The notes under the pieces were generated by a model that searched no databases, had not been told where the DNA came from, and saw nothing but the letters and a program-made list of their open reading frames with translations. Both the position numbers and the translations under genes were made by a program. From Candidatus Bathyarchaeota archaeon B23 (GTDB taxonomy: Archaea > Thermoproteota > Bathyarchaeia > TCS64 > B23), in contig LUCA01000002.1 in assembly GCA_001593875.1 (NCBI GenBank), forward strand, positions 1-21,079: a stretch of DNA of 21,079 nt, given 5' to 3'. Numbering within the stretch: the stretch's first letter is position 1; each line of letters opens with the position of its first letter. Positions 13,684 through 19,845 of this stretch are shown here, piece after piece.

Positions 13684-14715
13684 TTGTCTAGGAGCCTGAG
13701 GTTTCCGACGGGGAAGGTCCCCACCGACGCCTTGAGGGAGATCGTCTTCAGGAAGCTTGGGATCCCCTGCGAGGAGCTCCTCCAGGGGCCGGGCGTCGGG
13801 GAGGATGCCGCCCTCCTGAGGGTCGGCAACCGCATCGTGGCGGTGGCCTCGGACCCCATAACGGGGGCGGTGGAGGACATCGGATGGCTCGTGGTCCATA
13901 TCAACGCCAACGACATCGCCTCCTGCGGCATCAGGCCCCGATGGTTCCTCTGCGTCGCCATGCTCCCCGAGGGGGCCGACAGCAGCCTCCTCAGAGGGCT
14001 GATGGATCAGATTCACCGGGCCTGCCTAGAGGTGGGCGTCAGCCTCATCGGGGGGCACACCGAGACCACACCCGGATTGGATAGGCCGCTGCTGGTGGGC
14101 TTCATGATGGGGGAGGCCGAGGAGGGGGCCTACGTCACCTCCGGCGGAGCCAGGCCCAGAGACCAGATCATCATGACCAAGGCCGCCGGCATCGAGGGGA
14201 CGGCCGTCCTCGCCCGAGACCTGAGGAACATCCTCATCGAGAGGGTCGGCGAGGAGACCTTGAAGCGGGCTGAGGGGCTTCTGAGCCTCATCAGCGTCGT
14301 CCCCGAGGCCCTGGAGGCCATGAGAGCCGGCGGAGTCCACGCACTCCACGACCCTACGGAGGGCGGAGTCCTCAACGGCCTCTGGGAGATGGCTGAGGCC
14401 TCGGGGGTGGGCCTCCACGTCGAGGAGAAGGCCATAAGGGTCTTTGAGGAGACCAGGCTCATCGCCGAGGCCCTAGGGATAGACCCCTTGAAGCTGCTGG
14501 GCTCCGGGGCCCTCCTCATAGCGGCTGACCCTGAGAAGGCTGGGGGGATCGCCGAGGCCGTCAGGGCGCTGGGGGTGGAGGCCTCTATCATCGGCGAGGC
14601 CAGGCCCCTAGGGGAGGGGAGGAGGCTGCTGAGGGCCGACGGCTCCTTGGAGCCCATAGGGGCTGTGGAGCAGGATGAGCTCTACGCCGTCATCGACCGA
14701 TACGGGTTGATGTGA
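13684..14715 (+). CDS. HypE-like AIR synthase-related protein
   Basis: This 343-residue protein belongs to the PurM/ThiL/HypE/SelD superfamily of ATP-binding enzymes. It shows P-T-G-K-V-P-T-D-A-L-R-E-I-V-F at the start, G-P-G-V-G-E-D-A-A-L-L (about 35-45), a V-V-H-I-N-A-N-D-I-A-S-C-G stretch, S-L-I-G-G-H-T-E-T-T and A-L-H-D-P-T-E-G-G-V. The L-H-D-P-T-x-G-G box points to the HypE side of the family. Real HypE ends in a conserved Cys that carries the thiocarboxamide for hydrogenase cyanide ligands; this protein ends D-R-Y-G-L-M with no such Cys, so that chemistry is not expected. An upstream in-frame TGA leaves TTG 13684 as the start. It is likely an archaeal kinase or ligase paralogue of unknown substrate. 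Confidence 0.78.
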   Translation: MSRSLRFPTGKVPTDALREIVFRKLGIPCEELLQGPGVGEDAALLRVGNRIVAVASDPITGAVEDIGWLVVHINANDIASCGIRPRWFLCVAMLPEGADSSLLRGLMDQIHRACLEVGVSLIGGHTETTPGLDRPLLVGFMMGEAEEGAYVTSGGARPRDQIIMTKAAGIEGTAVLARDLRNILIERVGEETLKRAEGLLSLISVVPEALEAMRAGGVHALHDPTEGGVLNGLWEMAEASGVGLHVEEKAIRVFEETRLIAEALGIDPLKLLGSGALLIAADPEKAGGIAEAVRALGVEASIIGEARPLGEGRRLLRADGSLEPIGAVEQDELYAVIDRYGLM

Positions 14716-14727
14716 CTATCTAACCAA

Positions 14728-14734
14728 TTTAAAT
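14728..14734 (+). promoter_or_regulatory. TATA box of the Lrp-family gene
   Basis: TTTAAAT, preceded by CCAA, is centred 27 bases before the ATG at 14758, consistent with a leaderless transcript starting at the A of the start codon. Confidence 0.6.
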
Positions 14735-14741
14735 CTCCTTG

Positions 14742-14756
14742 AGTTAATTCTTAACT
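14742..14756. promoter_or_regulatory. Candidate Lrp-type operator
   Basis: AGTTAA-TTC-TTAACT is a perfect 6-3-6 inverted repeat of 15 bases, lying between the TATA box and the start codon. Lrp/AsnC regulators commonly bind such short AT-containing palindromes, and this position would block initiation. Autorepression by the product of the adjoining gene is the simplest reading. Confidence 0.6.
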
Positions 14757-14757
14757 T

Positions 14758-15330
14758 ATGGAGCTGGATGGAGTCGATGGGAGACTTATAAGCCTCCTAA
14801 GGCAGGATGGGAGGCTCACCTATAAGGCTCTGGGGGAGGCCGTCGGATACACCATCATGGGCGTGAAGAGGAGGGTTGAGAGGCTCCTAGAGGAGGATGT
14901 CATCCACATAGCGGCCCTGGAGAACGTCAGGAAACTGGGCTACCACGCAGCCTTCCTACTCCTGGAGATCGGCGATAGGGAGACCCTGAGGGAGATGCTG
15001 AGGAGATTTGAAGGCTGCCCGAGGGTCATCTACCTATTCACCCTCCTCGCCGGATACAACCTCGCAGCCCTGGTGATAGCTGAGAACCTAGAGACGCTGG
15101 AGAGCGAGGCGTGGGAACGATGCTCCCTCCGAAGCCACCCCGGGATCAGGCGCTCGGAGTTCTACCCCATAGGGGAGATATACTACTCCCCCCATCTCCC
15201 CGTGAGGGTTGAATTGATGGAGGGAGACGCCGAGGAGGCCCCCTGCGGAGTCAACTGCGGCGCCTGTGAGCGCTACAGGGCTGAGAGATGTCTGGGCTGC
15301 CCGGCCACCAGGCATTATAGAGGGAGATAA
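14758..15330 (+). CDS. Lrp/AsnC-family transcription regulator with C-terminal cysteine cluster
   Basis: The 190-residue protein starts with an Lrp-type helix-turn-helix: L-D-G-V-D-G-R-L-I-S-L-L-R-Q-D-G-R-L-T-Y-K-A-L-G-E-A-V-G (about 3-30), then M-G-V-K-R-R-V-E-R-L as the recognition helix. An RAM-like region follows. The tail holds five cysteines, Cys163, 167, 170, 178 and 181, spaced C-x3-C-x2-C-x7-C-x2-C, with His186 nearby. That spacing suits zinc or an iron-sulfur cluster, so it may sense metal or redox state rather than an amino acid. A leaderless promoter and 15-base palindrome precede it. A TauE/SafE permease gene follows and may be its target. Confidence 0.82.
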   Translation: MELDGVDGRLISLLRQDGRLTYKALGEAVGYTIMGVKRRVERLLEEDVIHIAALENVRKLGYHAAFLLLEIGDRETLREMLRRFEGCPRVIYLFTLLAGYNLAALVIAENLETLESEAWERCSLRSHPGIRRSEFYPIGEIYYSPHLPVRVELMEGDAEEAPCGVNCGACERYRAERCLGCPATRHYRGR

Positions 15331-15366
15331 ACTCGTCTCCCAGTTTGAGGTTATTTTCTAAGCTAA

Positions 15367-15379
15367 ATTATTTATATTG
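15367..15379 (+). promoter_or_regulatory. TATA box of the TauE/SafE permease gene
   Basis: TTTATATT at 15371-15378 lies about 26 bases before ATG 15400, in an AT-rich island. This supports both the start chosen and separate transcription from the lrp gene. A degraded inverted repeat, AGGTTA (15348-15353) and TAAGCT (15359-15364), sits just upstream. Confidence 0.55.
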
Positions 15380-15399
15380 ATTTATGAAGTTGATCAAAG

Positions 15400-16296
15400 A
15401 TGCCCATCCCCGTGATGATTCTATATATGGCCGTCGCCGGCGCCCTAGTCGGCCTCGTCAGCTCCTTCTTCGGCGTGGGAGCCTGCTTCATAATGGTTCC
15501 TACAATGATCTACTGCTTCGAGCATTTCATGGACGTCTCGCCGAGCCTCTCCCCCCTCATAGCCTTCGGAACCAATATGGCTGTGGTCGTCCCCACGGCC
15601 CTCAGCGGCGTCCTGAGGCATAGGTTGGAGCTCCATAGGCGTGGCCTCGCCTTCCCCCTCAGGCATTACATCTACTTCGCCTTGCCCGTCGGCCTCGGCG
15701 GCGTAACCGGCTCCGTCTTCGCCTTCGTCTTCTTCACCTCCTTCAGGGCCCACGCCGGCATCGCCCTCAAAACCCTCTTCGGATTCTTCTGCCTCATCGG
15801 AGCCTACAGGTTCATGAGGGCTAGGCCCATACCCGTTGAGGAGGCCCCGAGGGCCTCACCCTTGAGATTCGGCGTCGTCGGCTATCTCTCAGGCATATTG
15901 GCCCACTTCATAGGGATCGGGGGCGGCATCATCTACATGCCGATGCTCAACACCGTTCTCAGGATGCCGGTTCATCTATCGGTTCCCCTCTCCCTGGCGA
16001 CTATGGTGGTGGGCTCCTCCGTCGGGGCCCTCTCCTTCATAGCCCTTGGACACATCGATCAGGTGAGGCATCCAGCGGATTATCCTCCCCTCAGCGTGGG
16101 TTGGTTTAACCTCGCTGCCTTCCTCACCATAGGGGTTGCGAGCATCCTCCTCGCCCAGGTTGGGCCGCTGATAGCGCACAGAACCGAGCCTAGGAGGTTT
16201 AAGATGCTCCTAGCCCTCGTCTACGTATACATCGGGTTGAGGCTCGTCATCAACGGCCTATGCCAGCTCATGGGGATGCCCAGGTTGATCCCCTGA
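15400..16296 (+). CDS. TauE/SafE-family membrane permease
   Basis: The 298-residue protein has about eight hydrophobic segments in two similar halves. Each half opens with the family's glycine-rich helix: G-A-L-V-G-L-V-S-S-F-F-G-V-G-A in the first and Y-L-S-G-I-L-A-H-F-I-G-I-G-G-G in the second, followed by P-x-L/M. This is the TauE/SafE (sulfite exporter) pattern. Members export sulfite, sulfoacetate or other small organic acids, or import C2-C4 acids; the substrate cannot be read from sequence. A TATA box 26 bases upstream supports ATG 15400 over later Met codons. The Cys-rich Lrp-type regulator upstream on the same strand is a plausible controller. Confidence 0.85.
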   Translation: MPIPVMILYMAVAGALVGLVSSFFGVGACFIMVPTMIYCFEHFMDVSPSLSPLIAFGTNMAVVVPTALSGVLRHRLELHRRGLAFPLRHYIYFALPVGLGGVTGSVFAFVFFTSFRAHAGIALKTLFGFFCLIGAYRFMRARPIPVEEAPRASPLRFGVVGYLSGILAHFIGIGGGIIYMPMLNTVLRMPVHLSVPLSLATMVVGSSVGALSFIALGHIDQVRHPADYPPLSVGWFNLAAFLTIGVASILLAQVGPLIAHRTEPRRFKMLLALVYVYIGLRLVINGLCQLMGMPRLIP

Positions 16297-16324
16297 AGAC
16301 GTGGCCCTCGCTGCCCAGCGTTGA

Positions 16325-17056
16325 TCAGTCGAAGACCCTCCTCATGGCTCTGTGGGTGAGGAGGAGGAAGACGACAAGGAAGAAGGTGAGGATGACGAGG
16401 TCTAGGAGGGGGGATAGATGGACCGGAGAGGAGGTCGACGCCCTCAACGCCTCGACGGTGTAGGTGAGGGGGAGCATATAGGCGACGACCCTTAGGGGGA
16501 GGGGGAGCCTCCCAACGGGTATGAAGACGCCGCAGAGGAAGATCATGGGGAACCTGAAGTAGTTTGAGAGGGTCTGAGCCTCGAAGACCTCCCTGACGGA
16601 GAAGGCGATGAGGGCTCCAAGGGCTGAGAGGGTGAGGAGGCTTAGAGATAGGCCTGCGACGTATAGCGAGGGATGTGGGATGCGCATCCCAAGCAACGTG
16701 AAGCATAGAAGGGTCATAACGGCTGAGATGAAGCCTCCGAAGACGGCTCCGCCGAGAACCTTCGCCAACAAGATCGATGTATGGGTCAAAGGCGCCATGA
16801 ATAGACGCTCTAGGGCGCCCACCCGCTTCTCGAAGGTGACGACGATGGCCTCCATGCTCGTGGTCCCAAAGAGAGCTGCCATAGCTACCAGGCCTGGGGC
16901 CAGGTCCCTCAGCCCCTGGGGGTTTCTGAGGGTGAAGGCGAGGGCTAGGGCTATGGGGAAGAGAATTCCCCAGCTTATATTCGGCGGCTTGAGGTAGTAG
17001 GCCTTAAGATCCTTGATGAGTATGGCGTATATGCCCTCAAGCTCATCCCTCAGCAT
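16325..17056 (-). CDS. ABC-2 type transporter permease
   Basis: The 243-residue membrane protein has about six transmembrane segments, as in DrrB/CcmB-like ABC-2 permeases. After the first segment it carries M-E-A-I-V-V-T-F-E-K-R-V-G-A-L-E-R-L-F-M-A-P-L, the conserved cytoplasmic coupling helix of this family, and later the G-V-F-I-P-V-G-R-L-P motif before the final segments. It would form the channel of an exporter with the ATPase encoded immediately upstream. The ATG overlaps the ATPase stop by one base (TGATG). Substrate could be a drug, lipid or polysaccharide. Confidence 0.85.
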   Translation of the reverse strand: MLRDELEGIYAILIKDLKAYYLKPPNISWGILFPIALALAFTLRNPQGLRDLAPGLVAMAALFGTTSMEAIVVTFEKRVGALERLFMAPLTHTSILLAKVLGGAVFGGFISAVMTLLCFTLLGMRIPHPSLYVAGLSLSLLTLSALGALIAFSVREVFEAQTLSNYFRFPMIFLCGVFIPVGRLPLPLRVVAYMLPLTYTVEALRASTSSPVHLSPLLDLVILTFFLVVFLLLTHRAMRRVFD

Positions 17057-18009
17057 CAGCCTCCCCCCTTCTCCATCCTCATCACCTCTGGTGAGAGGCC
17101 GGTCAGCTCCAGGAAGGCGTCCTCAAGGGTGATTCCCCGGGTCCTCACGGAGACCAGCCTCAACCCGGCTTTGGACGCCTCCTCCGGGAGGAGCCTCAAG
17201 ACCTCCTGGGGCCTATCAGTGGAGAGCCTAAGGTGAAGACCCTCAGTCTCCACGCCTCCCAGCCTTCTCAGGGCTTCCAGAAGGCCTTGAGGCGGCTCCC
17301 TGGACAGCTCCACCTCGACGACGTATCTGGCTCCAGCCTTCGACTTCAACCCCTCAGGGGCGTCTAAGGCGGTGATACGCCCCCGAACTATGATGGCTAT
17401 CCTGTCGCAGAGCTGGTCGGCCTCCTCTATGTAGTGGGTTGTTAGGAAGATGGTTTTCCCCATCCCCCTCAGCTCCCGGACGAGGCTCCTCAATCCCCTG
17501 GCGCTCACCACGTCTAGGCCCGTCGTCGGCTCATCAAGGAAAAGCACTTCGGGGTCGTGAACCAGGGCTGCGGCTAGGATGACTCTACGCTTCAAGCCCC
17601 TTGAAAGCCTCCTAAACCGTTTTCCACGTCGATCCCATAGGCTGAACATCTCCAGGAGCTCCCTGATGCGCCCTTCACGTTCAGCCCTTGGGACGTGGTA
17701 GAGCCTCGATATGAATTTGAGGTTCTCCCAGACCGTCAGCTCATCGTAGAGGTTTGAGACCTCGGGGACGACGCCCACCCGACGCTTCACCTCAACGGCC
17801 TCGGTGAGCACGTCGTATCCTGAGATCAGGGCCCTCCCCTCCGAGGGCCTCGTGAGGCCGCTGAGCATCCTTATGGTGGTTGTCTTCCCAGCCCCGTTTG
17901 GCCCCAGGTATCCGAAGACCTCACCCCGCCTGACGTTGAAGGAGACGTGGTCTACGGCGCAGAGGTCTCCATAATACTTCGTCAACTCCTCGACGACGAT
18001 GGCATCCAT
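17056..18009 (-). CDS. ABC transporter ATP-binding protein (ABC-2 / DrrA-type exporter)
   Basis: This 317-residue ATPase has Walker A G-P-N-G-A-G-K-T (36-43), signature L-S-R-G-L-K-R-R (about 140; the usual L-S-G-G-Q is altered, as in many CcmA/DrrA-type exporters), Walker B V-L-F-L-D-E-P with T-T-G-L-D, and the switch histidine in F-L-T-T-H-Y. A C-terminal domain of about 100 residues is typical of DrrA-like subunits. ATG 18009 follows a TATA-like AGATAAAG about 25 bases upstream, so the message is probably leaderless. The promoter is shared with the divergent gene at 18062, and the start codon lies within a 17-base inverted repeat. Confidence 0.9.
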   Translation of the reverse strand: MDAIVVEELTKYYGDLCAVDHVSFNVRRGEVFGYLGPNGAGKTTTIRMLSGLTRPSEGRALISGYDVLTEAVEVKRRVGVVPEVSNLYDELTVWENLKFISRLYHVPRAEREGRIRELLEMFSLWDRRGKRFRRLSRGLKRRVILAAALVHDPEVLFLDEPTTGLDVVSARGLRSLVRELRGMGKTIFLTTHYIEEADQLCDRIAIIVRGRITALDAPEGLKSKAGARYVVEVELSREPPQGLLEALRRLGGVETEGLHLRLSTDRPQEVLRLLPEEASKAGLRLVSVRTRGITLEDAFLELTGLSPEVMRMEKGGG

Positions 18010-18040
18010 CCACTTTGATAGTGGAAGCCCCTTTATCTAT
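18009..18040. promoter_or_regulatory. Shared divergent promoter with inverted repeat
   Basis: CTTTATCTATCC near 18030-18040 reads as TATA-like on both strands, about 28 bases before the plus-strand TTG at 18062 and about 25 before the minus-strand ATG at 18009. TCCACT-TTGAT-AGTGGA (18009-18025) is a perfect 6-5-6 inverted repeat at the predicted start of the ABC transcript. A protein bound there would probably affect both directions. Confidence 0.5.
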
Positions 18041-18061
18041 CCTTACACCCATAGCCATGGA

Positions 18062-18664
18062 TTGACGGCGGTGAAGCTGCGAAGGGCCCTCAGCGAGGTC
18101 TACGCCGACGAGAGCCTCGAGGCGATGGCCAGGGTCTTAGCTGAGGCCGCTGAGAGGGGGTGGATAGCCTACGGCGAGGTAGACCTCGATGAGCCCGACC
18201 GCCTGGATTTGATGCTCCTCCTCATCGAGGAGAGACTGCTCATACCCAAGGCCTCAGCGAAGTCGATGGCCTGGGAAGATCGACTAGCGAGGTTCACCTC
18301 CGATGAGGTCTATGAGATGCCCCACGCCGTGAGGAACCTCATCAAGATGGCCCTGGAAGAGGGGGTCTGGAGGCCGAGGGAGGCGGTGGAGAGATATCTA
18401 AACGAGATAGGGGAGGCGAAGACGGGGGCGATCCTGATGCTTCTGGATCGATTGGTGGGGCTCGTCGAGGATCATAGGGTCGACGCCGACGCCTTGAGGG
18501 GGGCGGCGGAGGAGCTGGGGCTTGGTAGGGACATCAACAGGATCATAGCCGAGCTGAAGGGGAGCGGAGTGCTGAGCCCAAGCCTGAGGGACCCCAGGAG
18601 GCTGGAGTATGAGTTCAATTCGGCCCTGCTCAGGGGCTGGCCCTCATCGACTTTAGACGCTTGA
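18062..18664 (+). CDS. Conserved-looking protein of unknown function, possible winged helix
   Basis: I do not recognise this family. From TTG 18062 it has 200 residues, mostly charged helices with no membrane segment or signal peptide. The frame could extend to 17999, but that would overlap the divergent ABC gene and the promoter, and a TATA-like box 28 bases before TTG 18062 supports the shorter form. The C-terminal part, V-D-A-D-A-L-R-G-A-A-E-E-L-G-L-G-R-D-I-N-R-I-I-A-E-L followed by G-S-G-V-L-S-P and L-E-Y-E-F-N, looks like a helix-turn-helix with a wing. An earlier block (V-W-R-P-R-E-A-V-E-R-Y-L) may be a second one. Divergent transcription from an exporter fits a local regulator. The 3' end overlaps the convergent small gene by 35 bases. 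Confidence 0.6.
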   Translation: MTAVKLRRALSEVYADESLEAMARVLAEAAERGWIAYGEVDLDEPDRLDLMLLLIEERLLIPKASAKSMAWEDRLARFTSDEVYEMPHAVRNLIKMALEEGVWRPREAVERYLNEIGEAKTGAILMLLDRLVGLVEDHRVDADALRGAAEELGLGRDINRIIAELKGSGVLSPSLRDPRRLEYEFNSALLRGWPSSTLDA

Positions 18665-18878
18665 GCCTCATCTCCAAGAGGCGTAGATTCCATCTGAGCT
18701 CCTCCAGCTCCCTCTTTATCCTCCAGAGCTCGGAGGGGGGCGACGGGGCTGTAGGGATTGGAGCGGATCTTGGCGTGAAGTTGGGGCAGGCTGGGCCGTT
18801 GGGGTCCACCTCCACGCCGAGGAGGAGGCAGCGGCCATCCCTGAAGTTGGCGCACTCTCCATGGGTTGGGTAGGCCAT
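18630..18878 (-). CDS. Small three-cysteine protein with C-terminal coiled coil
   Basis: This 82-residue protein has an N-terminal motif H-G-E-C-A-N-F-R-D-G-R-C...V-D-P-N-G-P-A-C-P-N-F with Cys9, Cys17 and Cys31 and nearby His6, which could bind zinc or a small iron-sulfur centre. A Pro/Ser linker (about 35-49) and a charged helix from about 50 (L-W-R-I-K-R-E-L-E-E-L-R) predicted to coil follow. No named family is evident. ATG 18878 lies about 27 bases after a TATA box, supporting a real, leaderless gene. Its end overlaps the unknown plus-strand gene tail-to-tail. Confidence 0.62.
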   Translation of the reverse strand: MAYPTHGECANFRDGRCLLLGVEVDPNGPACPNFTPRSAPIPTAPSPPSELWRIKRELEELRWNLRLLEMRLKRLKSMRASP

Positions 18879-18901
18879 CCTTTATCGCCTCCCAGCGGCC
18901 C

Positions 18902-18908
18902 TAATATA
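18902..18908 (-). promoter_or_regulatory. TATA box of the small three-cysteine protein gene
   Basis: The minus strand reads GCTATATTAGG, centred about 27 bases before ATG 18878 and just after the ctaB stop. It supports independent transcription of this short gene. Confidence 0.5.
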
Positions 18909-18914
18909 GCTTTG

Positions 18915-19814
18915 CTAATGGGCTGAGAAGGCGGCGGAGACGAGTAACAGCGCTAGGTAGGGGCTGGTGAACTTGAAGAGCTTGTAGGCGTTTCCATGGC
19001 TTGGCCTGAAGAGGAGGTTTAGACTCAGTAGGATTATTATGAGGTTTAGGCTGTGGACGAGGATATAGAAGCCTATGTGGAAACGTCCAACAACTCCGAG
19101 GATCGTGGATAAAACGGGTAGGAGGAGAGTCGTCGAGGCGATACACCTCGTGGCAGACCTAAAGCCCACCCTCACCGGGAGCATGGGGACGACGGCCCTC
19201 CGATAGTCGTCGGCGTATCTAATCGCCAGGCTCCAGATGTGTGACGGCGTCCAGAGGACTATCAAGGCCGCCAGGAGAAACGGAACGGGGTGGAAGGGTT
19301 GCCCCGTGACGGCTGACCAGCAGACCATCGACGGAGCCCCACCGGCCGGCGACCCCAACACGATGTTCCAGACGGTTCTCCGCTTCGTCAGGAGATTATA
19401 GACGACGACGCTGTCCACTAGGCCGAAGAGGGCCCAGAGGAAGGCGGGTAGGCTGAGGGCTAGAAGAGGGATGAGACCTAGGATCGAGAGGGCGGCGCCG
19501 TAGTATAGGGCCTTAACAGGCGGATCGATCCTACCGGAGGGGATGGGACGACGCCTGGTTCGCTCCATCATCGCGTCGATGTCCTGGTCGATGTAGCAGG
19601 TTATGGCGTTGGCGCCGGAGACAACCAGGATCAGGGCGAGGGTGGAGAGCATCAACGACACCTGGGGAGTGAAGCCTAGAGGGGGCTCGACGCCAAGGCC
19701 CATCCTCAGAGCTATGACGCCGCTGGCCAGGCCCGAGAAGACTAGGAGGGATGCGACCCTAGGCTTGCAGACCTCCACATAGGCCCTCAGGGTTTCCATC
19801 CAAGGAGCAACCAT
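18915..19814 (-). CDS. ctaB: Protoheme IX farnesyltransferase (heme O synthase), UbiA superfamily
   Basis: The 299-residue membrane protein has about eight or nine transmembrane segments and both Asp-rich motifs of UbiA prenyltransferases: N-A-I-T-C-Y-I-D-Q-D-I-D-A-M-M-E-R-T-R-R-R-P (about 69-90) and Y-A-D-D-Y-R-R-A-V-V-P-M-L-P. The K-P-R-V start, the T-P-S-H-I-W-S-L-A-I-R block and D-D-Y-x-x-A-x-x-P-M-L-P are specific to heme O synthase, which adds a farnesyl group to heme b for heme-copper oxidases. No oxidase or heme A synthase gene is in the window. ATG 19814 is used; ATG 19799 is possible. A tRNA sulfurtransferase-like gene ends 31 bases upstream on the same strand, so the two may share a message. 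Confidence 0.86.
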   Translation of the reverse strand: MVAPWMETLRAYVEVCKPRVASLLVFSGLASGVIALRMGLGVEPPLGFTPQVSLMLSTLALILVVSGANAITCYIDQDIDAMMERTRRRPIPSGRIDPPVKALYYGAALSILGLIPLLALSLPAFLWALFGLVDSVVVYNLLTKRRTVWNIVLGSPAGGAPSMVCWSAVTGQPFHPVPFLLAALIVLWTPSHIWSLAIRYADDYRRAVVPMLPVRVGFRSATRCIASTTLLLPVLSTILGVVGRFHIGFYILVHSLNLIIILLSLNLLFRPSHGNAYKLFKFTSPYLALLLVSAAFSAH

Positions 19815-19845
19815 CCCGAGGGATATGAAGATGATGATCAGAGCC

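Noticed and set aside
15390..15397. TTGATCAA palindrome before the TauE/SafE ATG
   Set aside because: An 8-base palindrome is expected by chance in AT-rich sequence and has no partner copy nearby.
15384..15623. 79-codon plus-strand frame starting at an ATG just before the permease
   Set aside because: It runs out of frame through the permease gene, is Arg/Pro-rich, and the TATA spacing fits ATG 15400.
17999..18061. 21-residue N-terminal extension of the unknown protein at 18062
   Set aside because: It would overlap the divergent ABC gene and cover the shared TATA-like stretch; its residues look like translated promoter rather than protein.
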